A DNA stretch of 64,000 nucleotides from positions 310,001-374,000 of the forward strand of contig CAOLHI010002123.1 in NCBI GenBank assembly GCA_948474755.1, read 5' to 3'. The notes under the pieces are model-generated. The model did not search any database. It was not told where the DNA came from and worked only from the letters and a program-made list of their open reading frames with translations. Shown piece by piece: positions 45,854-57,659 of the stretch. Numbering within the stretch: position 1 is the first letter of the stretch; each line of letters starts with the position of its first letter. Source of the DNA: Ctenosaura bakeri (taxonomy: Eukaryota; Chordata; Lepidosauria; Squamata; Iguanidae). A program made the translations under genes and the position numbers.

Positions 45854-46228
45854 TGTTCAGGTGATCAGATCAAGGGGCCCCGGGACAGTTGCTTGGGTCA
45901 TCAGTCTTATAAAAGAAAAGACCCCTCTCAGATCTCTCTCTTCTCCTTCATTTTTGCTTCCTCTTCCCCCTATCCGACCATGCTTCGCATCTTCATCAGA
46001 AGATGGTGAGTTAAGACCGAAGCTACTACTATTCATTAGCTAGTTAGGTTGTAGGCTCTCCAATATATATGTAAATGTAGAACCCATTAGTAAACTTTTC
46101 TAAGTTTGTAATCTGAAGCTGCCTGCATTTGTTTTATTTCTTCATCAGTTTGAGCTCAGAAAAGCCAAACACAAATTTAGACATGCTTCTTCTGCTACTC
46201 TGCTAAAAGGAGGCTGAATCCTGACAGT
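45854..46228 (+). mobile_element. Possible LTR
   Basis: A TATA-like box (cttataaaagaaaagacc, near 45910) follows tgttcaggtgatcagatc, and ~280 bases later there is gaatcctgaca. There is no clear AATAAA and no second copy in the window. Promoter-like box and ACA end suggest an LTR, but this is weak. Confidence 0.35.
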
Positions 46229-47505
46229 TTTAGCCTCCATAGAATTTCCCAATAGGGCTAACACCCTGGGAAACTTTTATTCCCAACAAAAGTTTTCTCA
46301 GATCAAGTTCAAAGCAGTAGGCAAGTCCATCGAGAAATAAACAGACCTGATTTCAGAGACAGCTTTACCTTGCCTTTGGATGAAGAAACCTGGTTCAGGT
46401 GGCACTAAGGGGACAAGTAACAGCAAGCATCTGAGTGAGTAGGGTAAGACAATGTTTTAGAAGTATATCAGCTTTGGGTTCCACTTTATATAGTAAAAAG
46501 TCTTCGGCTGGCACTGCATGGTTATGGAAATGCCAGGGGTGGCAAATGACCTGAACAGGAATTTTCTAATTAAAAGAAACACAGCAGGAATTTTAGAGGA
46601 ATTTTTAGAGGAATTTTTGGTACAGAGGATAATTCAATTGCACTTTTTCCTCAGATTCTCTTGCACTCATTTTAGCCAGAGTAAGAAACTCTTAATTGCC
46701 ACTTCTAGCTCACTCTTCTTTCTCTCCCCATCTGTTTATTGCTTGCATTTCTCTCTCCCTTTAGCTCTCACCTCTGATCTTTCCTTCTACGTGACTCATC
46801 ATACAGCCACACATTTTTAAAAAGTGAAATTTCTCTCTCTCTTGCTTGAACAGGTTGGGGCCCCACAGAGGGACGCAGTACATGGAGATGCTGAGGGGAT
46901 CTCCAGAGAAATGGATGTCCCAGTCCTGCCTGCAGCTTCATCTTTAGGAATGTATAGGTACAGGCAGGTATCAATTTATGTCAGGCTTGTATTCTGGACT
47001 TTTGATATAAACTGTGACTGATATAAATGGGAGTGGGGAGCCAGTTCCATAAAGAATTACTGGAGACCAAGCAAATGCATTCTGATGGAGCTGAAGTAGC
47101 CACAAAGCAATTTTATTCTACCCACCACCAATTTTAAAGAGGTTTAAGGCATAAAACATCCAAGCTTACCGTTTCCAAGCTACAGAAAATATACAGATGC
47201 TCCCCAGAGGGACCAGAGGAGGCAACAACTACTAATCCCAAGGGTCCCTGGGCTAGGATGAGTTGACTTGACATTAGAAGATAATTCCTCTTCAGAGGAG
47301 CACACAGACAGAGAACAACTGGTAAGAATTGTGCTCTTCTGTTGTGCCTTTTCAAGCAGTCTTCCCAGAGGGAGAAAATACATCAGGAGGGAGAGAAAGG
47401 CAGCACATTCTCTGCTGGATGAGTTAAGAAAGCAGATTCCAGCTGCTCACTCTCACCTATGCATGCAAAGGGAAATCCTTCCAGCCGCACCAAAGTTCTT
47501 AGTCC
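46229..47505. other. Unassigned sequence
   Basis: A tandem word gaggaatttttagaggaatt lies near 46596-46618. Nothing else recognised. Confidence 0.35.
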
Positions 47506-47511
47506 ATTTCC

Positions 47512-47684
47512 ACACTAGACTGTTATAGTGCTATTATTCCACTTTCAACATCCTATGGAATCCTGGAGTTTGCAGTTTAGGGAGGGGCCTTTGAGGGCCC
47601 CCCTCCCTAAACTGCGAACCCCAGGATTTCATAGGATGTTGAAAGTGGAATAATAGCACTATAACATCCAGTGTGGAAATGGCC
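47512..47684. mobile_element. Palindromic MITE (family P)
   Basis: Left tip gtccatttccacactagac; arms match around a gggaggggcctttgag centre; right tip gtgtggaaatggcc. Confidence 0.82.
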
Positions 47685-48179
47685 TCGAGATTCCAGTTCC
47701 TTCTTTCCCTTCACACCCCACTTTCTCAATAGGCAAGGAAAACCCTTTCCTTCCACGGGTGTCAAGACTGCAGTTGCTTTCTCTCCCTCCATAGGCAAGT
47801 GCAAGAAAATCATTTCAGTCATCTATTCTTAATGCTCAAAACTCCACACCAAAACTCAGAACAGCCTTGCTTTCTCATCTCACCTCCTCTCTCCCCTGCC
47901 TTGCTCTATTGCACGGGTGTGCTGGAAAGAACTATGCATTGGGGATGATAGTTTCATTCATTAATTTATCTTTGGAAAAACATTATAAATTTGAAAAGTG
48001 GTAAACTGGGGCAACACAAATTGAGACTCACCTGTATATGTGCATTGGCTGTACATACAGTGACTACTAACCACTGATCAGGAAGATTATTACTCCCTCC
48101 TCCCTTATTTGAAAGATTTGAACAGCTAACCAACAACATGGTCCCAGAAGGTATCAATTCACATTTATAATGTTGATTT

Positions 48180-48345
48180 ATAATAATATAAGAGTCTACA
48201 TGTCTGCCTGTCTCTCTGTGACAACCATAACCCATTGAGACATCATGCCAAATGCCTCCAAATTTGACAGAATGTTTTTGATAGTCATCCAAGTAGCAGT
48301 CCTGAGTTTTAAGTCAAAACTTCAAACAGGCAAGGGAAACATTTA
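48180..48345. repeat. Unclassified repeat S, copy 2
   Basis: Aligns with 41870-42062: ctacatgtctgcctgtctct, ccataacccattgagac and cttcaaacagg in order. Confidence 0.5.
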
Positions 48346-48349
48346 AAAA

Positions 48350-50935
48350 GCAAGAGGGGCTGTCTCTTACTGCAAATACCCCTAGAGCTAGAAGGGGCAC
48401 CCCTAGAGCAAGAAGGTGGCAATATGAACAAAGTAATTGTTTCTAATTTTTATACTGTCTTGAGAAATCAAATTGGAACCTGTCTCACATCCCTTTTTAC
48501 ACAATTTTAGGGCTAGAAAGTATGGCAGAAGTTCCTTATCACTTGCCATAGTCACTTACCCCTTTTATAAATCATTAGGGTTTTTCATGATAACACTTCT
48601 GACAATGGAGACAGCAGGGTTTGTATTGCCTCTGAGATTTATTGGTTGGATTGTGCCATAAAACAGGAAACAGATTAGCAGCTGCAGCTTGGCAATAAAT
48701 CATATCTCTGATTCCAATCCTACAAGTTATTTATTTTACATCTCAAGAGTTGAAACATGGAGCCAGAGGGCTACTATCTTTGGGGGAGCAGAGTTTATCA
48801 ATGGTTAAAAATTTGAAAGGGCTAGCAGGGGAAATTTTAACATTTTAATTTTAGGGATTTTTACATTTTCTAGGAACAGAGGTGGTGTGGGGATAAAACC
48901 CAGGTATTTCAACTGAAGAAAATAAACAAAACAAAATTTGTAAATTGCCTTCAATGTATTCTTTATCTAGGAGCAAACTGAAAGAGCACAGTCTTAAATA
49001 CCAATGATTCAGAAGTTTCCAGCATAAGTTCTCTGACACCATTCTGCACTGCAGCCCCATCCCAGCATGAGGACACACTGAAGCCAGTCTGTGACACGTA
49101 CTACCCCATGACGTCGTCACAATCCCACTCCCCAGACATTGCAATCGCGCACTATACTATTACCAGAAAAAATCCAGTAATAGGCCCCTTTTGCACAACA
49201 ATTACATTGGCTGGGGCCGTGCAGAAAGGATAGAAGTGCTATCAAGGTGCTTCCTTCCTCAGTGCGCACAGGAAGAGGCTGGCTGCACTGAGGAATGAAG
49301 GAGCATGTCCTGAGCACTACTATTTGCCAGCAGCCAGCCAGGTGTGGAAGAAACCATTCAGGTCCTGCTTCCATACCAGCAGCAGCACTGCCAGGATCAC
49401 GATGGCACAACATGGGATCACAGTAACATGTAGAAAAAGCCTCCGTTCAATAGGCAAAGAATACATTCATTAACACTTACCGAGCCTAGTTACATAAATA
49501 AAGCCATTGAAGCATTGGCTAGGTGGTACAGGGGCACTTGTATGCATTCATATATGATGAGTTTGCCCCTGGGGCTTCAGTTCTAGTGAAAAGTCTTTGC
49601 TGAAATGGGGATAATTTGGATAATATGGATAACCAAACCATAGAACTTTCTTCTCTTTAAGTCCTCTTGTCTCTGTTCAATGGTGCTAACAATTTTTCAT
49701 TGAATTATTTTTGGTTGCCTAGTAGTAAAATTTATTATTGCACAGGACAGAAAATGTCCAAATGTCTGCTCCATTTCATAACAGACAAATTCTGGTCCAA
49801 AGCATTTCTGCTTTGACTATATCATCTGTGCACTTCTTACGAAATAAAGTCAAACATAACAACTTGTATGCGACTTTTACTTCATATGCAAGCATCAAAG
49901 CAAATGAGTTTCATACCCCAGTCTCTCATGCCCATCATGGAAAAAACATGAAACACTAAAGCAGTGCTTCTCAAGCTATCTGACATTGTGGACTGGCATT
50001 ATTCTTCCCAATGCACCAGGGACTGGTACCATATTTGTGCCATATTATAATTGTATTTGCAAAGTTGCCTGGACAGTCAGCGTGAACAGGCAGTCAATGC
50101 CTTGTGAACCCAGTCTTTAAAGGATTTGTAATTGTTTTGTTGCATATTATTTATGTTAATCTGTTGTTCTATGTTCCTCTTCTTTTTCTGATCTTTTGAA
50201 TTCATCATTCTTAATAAAACTTTAACAGCTCAAAAAATATTCAGTGTTATTATTGGTACTGTTTCTAGAAGGCTGTTCCGATTGCCTCTTTGCTTCCTTT
50301 GCCTCTGGCCCTTTCCAGCTGTGTTTGCCTCACAGTGTCCCCAAGTTCACAGAAGCAGGGTAATGAAAAACCTTAATAACAAAGAAAAAGTCAGCCTTCT
50401 CTCTACCATAGGTATTATCTGTGTTGAAACACAATGCAGTGTTGAGGTGCTTTCAAATAAACTGTCTGCAGCAAGAGCATCTGAGGTGGTAATGCCAATA
50501 TGAGGCTGAACCACACCAGAAATGAAACATTTTGGACAGATAAAAATGGTTTGGGGAAAATGGCATGAAATGCAAGATTACTTAGGTTTTTTTTCCTTCA
50601 GAAAAAAAATCACACAGAGCTTCCTTGCCCTAGCAGTCGGCTTCCATGACACCAGCTTAATTTCAAAATCCTGAATGCTGCTTATTTACCAAATACCTTC
50701 TGTTTTTCCCTTCATTTTTAAAAATAAGGTACAGCTTTTCCTGTCATTTTTAAAAAATAATCTCTACGGAAAAGTAAGCCAAAATATATTAGTGTCTTGT
50801 TGCTTTGATCTAAAATGCTTTTTTAAATAACTTGGGGAAAAAATGGCAATTTTAATTAAAACTTAGCATTGTGGTTTAAAAGAGGATGACATTCACATAA
50901 ACAGTGATCCCTGTCCATTTGGTATAGGATACTGC
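48350..50935. other. Unassigned sequence
   Basis: 2.6 kb without a recognisable gene or named repeat. Contains an aataaaac word at 50213, not obviously part of a transcript. Confidence 0.35.
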
Positions 50936-50939
50936 TCTT

Positions 50940-51190
50940 ACTGCTAGGAAGGTTTATTTAAATAATATTGATTTATTTAACTGAATACATCTGTTTTTCG
51001 CCCCTCAGCCAAATTTAGTGCACAAGAATAAAATCAGCATAATAAAGCAAAGAAAAATGCAACAAAACCAAAATTAAAAACCCAGCAATTAGGAGGATCA
51101 GCTAAAAACCAGAACTTAAAAAAAAAGAGGAAAAACCAAATAGTGCCAAAAATATTGCAAAATGGGTATGTAGCAAGCCTCTCCGGAGAT
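50940..51190 (-). mobile_element. L2-like LINE 3' tip (probable)
   Basis: A-rich minus-strand tip text: tcgcccctcagccaaattt and caattaggaggatcagc. Weak match to other copies. Confidence 0.4.
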
Positions 51191-51259
51191 AGGTGAGCCA
51201 GAAACCACATTGCCACTATTCGCTGTTCACCTTACTACCAGGAAACAAGAGAAAATTAT

Positions 51260-52467
51260 AGCTTGGATAAAGGGAGACATGTCTAATGAGAGTTATCAGT
51301 AGTAAACGGCTGAGGAAAAACAAACTGGAGCTAAATCCAGTCAAGACGGAGGTGCTTGCTGTGAAGGGTCCTAACCTGGGGTTGAAGTGTATCAACCAGT
51401 CCTGGATGAGATTACAACTCCCCCTGAAAGGCTGTGCTTTTAGCCTGGGAGTGGCTTCTGGTCTGTTGCCCCAAATGACAACTCAGATAGACGGGACAGC
51501 CAGGAGTGCTTACTATCAAATTTGGTTGTTAGGTCAGCTGCACCTCTTCCTAGAGCTGAGATGGTCGCGCACGTGCTGGAAACCTCAAGACTGGACTTTT
51601 GTGATGCACTGTACCTAGGGCTATCTCTGTACCAAGTTCAGAAACCTCAATTGGTTCAAAAAATTTCACCCAGATTGGCTACTGGTACCGCTAGGAGTGA
51701 GCATATCACACCAATATTAAAGTCACTCAATTGGCTGCCAATTAGTTTCTGGGCAAAATACAAAGGCCATTTCTGCACTACACTGTTATAGTGCTATTAT
51801 TCCACTTTCAACATCCTATGGAATCCCAGGGTTTGCAGTTTAGGGAGGGGGGTATTTAGAACTCTCAGCCAGACAGCTCTTTGGCCTCGGTAAACTACAA
51901 ACCCCAGAATTCCACAGGATGTTGAAAATGGAATAATAGCACTATAACAGTGTAGTGCAGAAATGGCCAAAGTGTTGGCTATTACCTTTAAAGCCCTACA
52001 TAGTTTGGGTCCAGGTTACCTATGGGATCACCGCCTCCCATATAATTATCCTGTACACTCAGGTCTTCTGGGGAATATTTACTTCAATTAGCCAGGACTA
52101 GTTGGGCAACAGTCACTCAAGATTTTTTCTTAAGCTGCCCCTAGACTGAGGAATGACCTGTCAGAAGAGATTCAACAGCTGAACACACTGTCCAAATTTA
52201 AAAGAGCATTAAATACTAGCTTCTTCCAGCAGACCTACCCTGATGATTTTAAGTTGTGAATTTTAGCTATGAATTTTAAATATGTATTGACCGTTTTAAT
52301 AGGTATTGTATTATTTGTTTTTTTAAACTTAGATCACACATTTTAACTCTTGTTTTTAAACTGATGTTCTGTTTTTAACAATGTTATATGTTATGCCTCA
52401 ATTTGTTGTTGTTCTCCACCTTGATCTACGGGGTAGATCAAGGTAAGAAATAATAAAAATAATAATC
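51260..52467 (+). mobile_element. L2-like LINE, RT C-terminus to 3' end, split by MITE
   Basis: Translation on the plus strand reads RKNKLELNPVKTEVLAVKG, then ARSAYYQIWLLGQLHLF, then SLNWLPISFWAKYK just before the MITE, and VLAITFKALHSLGPGYL just after it. This is the C-terminal part of a CR1/L2-clade polyprotein. Residual frameshifts are present (frames at 51286-51618 and 51522-51791). The 3' end is an ataaaaataataat tail at 52467. The 5' part of the element is missing. Confidence 0.85.
51765..51968. mobile_element. Palindromic MITE (family P) in LINE, TSD AAA
   Basis: 204-bp element: left ggccatttctgcactacac, right gtgtagtgcagaaatggcc. AAA lies on both sides (51762-51764 and 51969-51971). 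Removing the element and one AAA restores the LINE reading frame at this point (tyrosine-lysine-valine). This fixes the duplication at 3 bp and shows the MITE is younger than this LINE copy. Confidence 0.92.
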
Positions 52468-52560
52468 ATGGAATCATAGAGTTGGAAGAGACCACAATCG
52501 CCATTGAGTCCCACACCCTGAGGGAAATAACAACACCACCCAATTATCTTCAAGCAAGGA
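52467..52560 (-). mobile_element. CR1/L3-like LINE 3' tip
   Basis: Terminal catggaatcatagagttgga, gagaccacaatcgccattg. Minus strand, short. Confidence 0.75.
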
Positions 52561-52681
52561 GTGAGGGCTGACTCTGACAACTTGGCCCACTCTAGCCAAG
52601 ATAGGTTACTGAGATAGAAAATGAAAGCTCATCTTCACTGAAGCAGTTAATTCATGCAGCTTATATCCTAGGTGAATCACG

Positions 52682-52695
52682 TAGAGAGGAATGTT
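52682..52695 (+). repeat. L1 target-site duplication, left copy
   Basis: tagagaggaatgtt at the A-tail side of the L1, identical to 57268-57281. Confidence 0.92.
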
Positions 52696-53256
52696 TTTTT
52701 TTATTATTATTATTTTAAATTTTATTAAACTATAACACAAAAACAAACGAAAAATAAAACACCATGTGTTATACATAATGGTGAATTAAAAAGCAAACAA
52801 ACAAACAAAACAAAACAAAAAATTTTTTTCCTTCTTTTAAACAATGCAAACTTATATTATTGTTTTTCCCTTCCCCTAAAATCATAAACTTGTTCAGCTT
52901 GTTCCGTTCATACAACTTATACATTTTTGTTACGTATCTTCAATTCTTATTTTCATTATATTCATTTTTATTATTATTCTTTCACTCTTAATTCAATATT
53001 TTTCACTCCCATTTAATCTCTTACTATTATTAATTATAAACTTATTACTTAATATCTCTAAAAATAACCTCTCTCTAAAACCAATTACCTTTTAACTTTT
53101 TTTCCCCCTTTTAAACATTGAACATCACATATCAAATTGCATCTATAAATCACAAGTTTAACACACACAGATAATAAACAATATAAAAATACAAAATAAA
53201 AGATAAAAGTAATAATAATAATAAAAAACCCCACCCCCCAAGAGCCAACTTTTTAT

Positions 53257-55530
53257 TTAATCCACTTTCCAAAATTGCCATTCTTCTTTTAACAGGGTAG
53301 CATTACCATCTCTTTTCAAAACTTTTTCTAAAAATATTTTCCAAATTTCTTCAAAATCATTTGTTTTTACCAAACCTTTCATAAACCTAATTCTACATGT
53401 TAGTTTATCATTAATTGCAATTTTCCACACTTCTTTATACCATTCTTCTATTTGAAATTTTTCATTTGTCTTCCATTTTTTTGCTATTATTAATCTCGCT
53501 GCAGTTAACAAATTTGTTATTAATTCTTTCTTTGCCTGAGTACACTCTACCTTATTATATATGGACAACAACGCTATATTTGGACATACTGGTATTTCTA
53601 ATCCTATAATCTCTTTTATCTCTTTAAAAACCTTTTGCCAAAATCCCTTTATCTTGTTGCAATTCCACCACATATGCATATATGTACCAATTTCTTGACA
53701 TCCTCTCCAACACAATCTTGAATATTTCTCATCTATTTGATTTAATTTCACTGGAGTCAAGTACCATTTCCAAACTATTTTATAATAATTCTCTTTTATT
53801 CTTATTGATAATTTTTTTAAATGGCGTTGTTCCCAAATTTTTCTCCATTCTTGTATATCTATAGTTTGTACTGTCTCTTCCTCCCATATTTTTCTAAGAT
53901 AATCCTCTTCTTGTTCTTTTGCTAATATTTTATATATTTCACTTATACTACCTTTTAATATTTCATTTTCCTGCATATTTTCTCTTTGAATAATAATTTG
54001 TTCAAATTTAGTATATTCTTTAAAATCCTTAACATATCTTTTCATACTCTTTGTCCATTGCTCTAGTTGTATATAATTTAACCAAGATATCTTAGTTTCC
54101 TGCAATCTCTCTTTCATTCTTTCTTTATTTATCATTATTTTCATCCAATCTTTTAATCTAAATATTTTTTGTTTTTTTATTTCTTTCTCTATTATTTCTC
54201 TTAAATTTATTGGAAATTTTTCCATCATTACTATCGGAGTTAATATTGATATATTCGGTATCAATTTTCTTTTATTTTTCTTCCATATTTCTATTATATT
54301 TTTTATAAAAGGATTTTCTATTTTTTCCATTTCTTTCTTTGAAAAATTCCTAAGAAATATATTTTCTAATTTCATCTCAATATTCTTATCTTCTGTCTCT
54401 AACCAATCTAAATCACCGTTTCCTGAAACTCCATCTATGATATATCTCAATTGATTTGCATAATAATACCATTTTAAATTTGGAAGTCCCAGGCCACCTT
54501 CTTTTTGACTTTTATACCAATATTTCTTATTAATCCTCGATTTCTTATTTCCATTACAAAAATTATTTAATATCTTTTGCCACTCCTTTAACTCTTCCTC
54601 TGATACTTTTATTGGTAACATTCTAAACAAAAAATTAATTTTAGGTAAAATTTTCATTTTTACCACTGCTATTCTACCAAACCACGATAACTTTATATTT
54701 TTATAATCCTCTAATTTCCGTTTAATTTCTAATCTTAATTTCTTGAAATTTTTTTCTTGTAGTCCTTGTAAATTTTTTGTAATATCTATTCCTAAATATT
54801 TAATTGATTCTTTTACTTTAAGTAATCCTCTTTTACTACTTATAAATTTTTGTACTTCTTCTTTAGTATAATTAAATAACATTATTTCTGATTTGGCCCA
54901 ATTTATTTTCAATCCTGTCTTCTCCCCAAACTCTTTTAAATGTTTATCTATTCTATCTATCTTTTCAACCGGATCTTTAATTGTCAACAATGTGTCATCT
55001 GCAAATAAGCTTATTTTATTTTTCTCCTTAGCTCCAATTCCTTCCAAATTCTCATCATTTCTTATCACATTCGCTAATATTTCTATAACTATTGCAAATA
55101 AAACTGGAGATAATGGACATCCTTGTCTCGTTCCTCTTGTTATTTGAATCTGATCTGTAAATCCATCATTTACCATCACTACAGATGTATTATATGAATA
55201 TAATTGATTTATTAACCCTTTAAATCTTTCTCCTAATCCTATTTTATTTAAAATTGTTTTTAACGCCGGCCATTCCACACAATCAAAGGCTTTAAATATA
55301 TCTAACGCTAAAATTCCAGCTTTTTGTTTTTCTCTATCCATTATATTTATTTTATTTATCGTTTTCCCTATTAAATTTGCCATCTGTCTTCCTTGAATAA
55401 AACCACATTGATCTTTATGTATATATTTATAAATAAATTTATTTAACCTCTTCGCCATTATTGCTGTCAAAATTTTTGCATCTTGGTTTATTAAAGATAT
55501 TGGTCTATAAGAACTGGATCCATAGAATCC
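53257..55530 (-). pseudogene. ORF2: L1 ORF2 reverse-transcriptase and C-terminal part (frame 2)
   Basis: A 737-codon frame from 55470 to 53257 holds the reverse transcriptase: IQGRQMANLI-type early block, DIFKAFDCVEW (first metal-binding Asp near codon 57 of this frame), TRGTRQGCPLSPVLFA, and FADDTLL (Asp pair near codons 158-159). The C-terminus carries CWRGCQ...H....C (a Cys-Cys-His-Cys pattern) as in L1 ORF2 proteins. It should be fused to the upstream 55491-55931 part: the two are one base out of register near 55520, in a ctagatccagttctta-like stretch. The catalytic residues are all present; the frameshift is the main defect in this half. Confidence 0.93.
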
Positions 55531-57086
55531 TTATTTGGTTTTAAAATTAATATTATTAGTGACTGCTTCCATGATAATGGAATTTTTCCACCCCTTAATA
55601 TACTATTATATAACCCTTTTAGTTTAGGGATTAAACCTTTTTTAAATGTTTTATAGTATTCTGGACCTAGTCCATCCAATCCTGGTGATTTTCCTCCTTT
55701 TAAGTTATTTATTACTTCTTCTATTTCCTCTTCTGATATCATTTCTTCCATCAATCCTTTATCTTGTTCTGTTAATCTTATTTTCCAATTTTTATTAATA
55801 TAGTCCTCTATATTCTCTACAGATTTATCTTCTGCTAAATACAATTCTCGATAAAATTCCTCAAATATTTTTAATTTCTCTTTCATCAGCCTTTTTTCTT
55901 TACCAAATTTATCTTTTACTATGCCAATCATATTTCTAATTTTTTTTTATTGTACTGATTTAGCCAGCATTTTAGAATTTTTATTGCTATATTCAAAGTA
56001 TTCCCTTTTCAAATATATTAAGTTTTTCTGAACTTCATCCATTTCTATCTTTTCTAATTCATCTCTTTTGGCTTGTAATATTATTAATTTCTGTTTAGTT
56101 CTATCTATTATATAGTCATTCTCTAGTTCTTTTATTTCTTTTTCTAATTTCAATTTTTTTTCTCCTAATTGTCTCTTTAATTTGCTTGATTCTTTAATAC
56201 ATAATCCTCTTACCACTGCCTTCATTGTATCCCATAATACATCTTGTGTTACTTCCTTATTGTTTATATCCCAAATTTCTTGCCATTCCTTCTCTATTTT
56301 ATTTACTATCTCCTTATAATTAAGTAACTTAATATCCAATCTCCACCTTTTTGCTTCTCTATAATTCCTTTTCATAGTTATATCCAAATTCATCAAAGCA
56401 TGGTCTGTCACTTTTATTGTTTCAATTTCTGTATTTATTAATCTAGGTATCATATTCTTTGAGACAAAGATATAATCTATTCTTGAATAATTTTTATGAA
56501 CTGATGAATAATACGTAAATTTCTTTTCCTCACCCTTTATTAACCTCCAAACATCTATCAATTCATTTCTACTCACTAATTTATTCAAAATTGTTATATT
56601 ATTATATCTGTCTCTAATTAATGGATCCGATTTATCTTTCCATCTACCCATCACCATATTAAAATCACCTGCCATTATTGTGTAATCTCCTTTCATATTT
56701 TTAATCTTATTAAATATTTCTTCATAAAACTCTTTTTGCTTCTCATTAGGTGCATAGATATTCACTATAACATATGTTTCTCCATCTATTTCACCTTGTA
56801 TAATTACATATCTACCTTTTTCATCTAACTCCACAGTTACAATGAAATTACATCTTTTGGAAATTATTATTGCAACTCCTCTCGATTTGGATGTATCAAA
56901 TGCTTCCTCATAAGTGGCTACCCAGTTCAATCTAAGCTCATTTTTTAAATCTCTTTTTCCATGTGTTTCTTGTAAAAAAATTATATCAGCCTTATCTTTT
57001 TTTAATATCGATTCTATCCTTTTTCTCTTTATTATTGTCCCTAAGCCTTTCACATTCAATGTTGATATTCTCAGTCTATTCTCCAT
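55491..57086 (-). pseudogene. ORF2: L1 ORF2 endonuclease and linker part (frame 1)
   Basis: ATG at 57086 (position supported by the LRISTLNVKGLG start). AP-endonuclease signs, counted from that Met: Asn 11, Glu 40 (LQETH), GDFN near 140, SRIDYIF near 202, TDH near 226. A TAA at 55949-55947 interrupts the frame at codon 380; the same frame reopens and runs to 55491 (with a GGKSPGLDGLGPEYYK block, the start of the reverse transcriptase). Since both pieces share one frame, the stop is the only defect in this half. The stop lies in an A-rich stretch, so a small indel or point change is likely. Confidence 0.92.
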
Positions 57087-57267
57087 TTTTCATATTTCCC
57101 GTTTCCTAATCCCACTCCCCATTGGCTCTTTGGTGTGATGGTGCTCCCCCTCCCCCTCCCTTCCCCCCTCCCACTCCCCTCCCCCTTCCCTCCCTCCCCT
57201 CCCCTACCCACACAAACATTCGTCCCCCCCTTTCCCTCCAAAGCGCTTCTGCCTTGGCAACGACACA
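57087..57267 (-). other. G-rich 5' segment of L1
   Basis: On the coding strand this reads as a Gly/Arg/Lys-rich open stretch of about 60 codons ending at 57071, overlapping ORF2 by 16 bases. It is very low complexity (opposite-strand runs of ccctcccc). I cannot tell a degenerate ORF1 end from a G-rich 5' UTR. Confidence 0.55.
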
Positions 57268-57281
57268 TAGAGAGGAATGTT
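57268..57281 (+). repeat. L1 target-site duplication, right copy
   Basis: tagagaggaatgtt at the 5' side, identical to 52682-52695. Confidence 0.92.
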
Positions 57282-57659
57282 GTGGTTCTTTTTACCAGGA
57301 TAACAGCTATCTGCCTTTGCCCATAGAAAGATGTCCATGCATCCTGATGGGATCAGGGAGTATACATGTGCAACTGAGCTTCAGAGGGCCATAAACTAGT
57401 TGCCCAGACAAAGCATATCAGGCAATCACATGAAGAGAAATGACAGCACAAGATGGCAGTAACCCTTCCTTTTAAATTTTCAGTCAAAGAAAATGTAACT
57501 AAATCCACTGAGATCTTCAGAGGCTGTTACTGATCTTAATGGCTTTTTGAAAGCATAATTTGGTGATGTACACACTAGCTGTTCATTCCTGGAATGGAGA
57601 AACCCAACCCCACATATCTTATTTGGGATGCTCAATATTTGCATGAGCAGAGGTGAACA

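Larger units (their letters stand above)
52696..57267 (-). mobile_element. L1 LINE, near full ORF2, no full ORF1
   Basis: The element is minus-strand: ORF2 at 57086 to 53257, 3' UTR of 560 bases and an A-rich tail (aataataataaaaaaaa when read on the minus strand) at 52696. A 14-bp duplication flanks it. ORF2 has an AP-type endonuclease, a reverse transcriptase and a C-terminal Cys-rich region. Upstream of ORF2 there are only ~180 bases (57087-57267), G-rich on the coding strand, with a 65-codon open stretch that overlaps the ORF2 start. This could be the end of ORF1, making the copy 5'-truncated. It has few inactivating changes, so it is a recent insertion; I cannot date it. Confidence 0.95.

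Noticed and set aside
50100..50230. aataaaac at 50213 as a host gene's 3' end
   Set aside because: No open frame or splice-like structure precedes it.
53415..55147. Plus-strand frames inside the L1
   Set aside because: Antisense shadows of L1 ORF2.
57122..57394. Pro/Leu-rich frames over the L1 5' end
   Set aside because: They read the opposite strand of the G-rich L1 segment.
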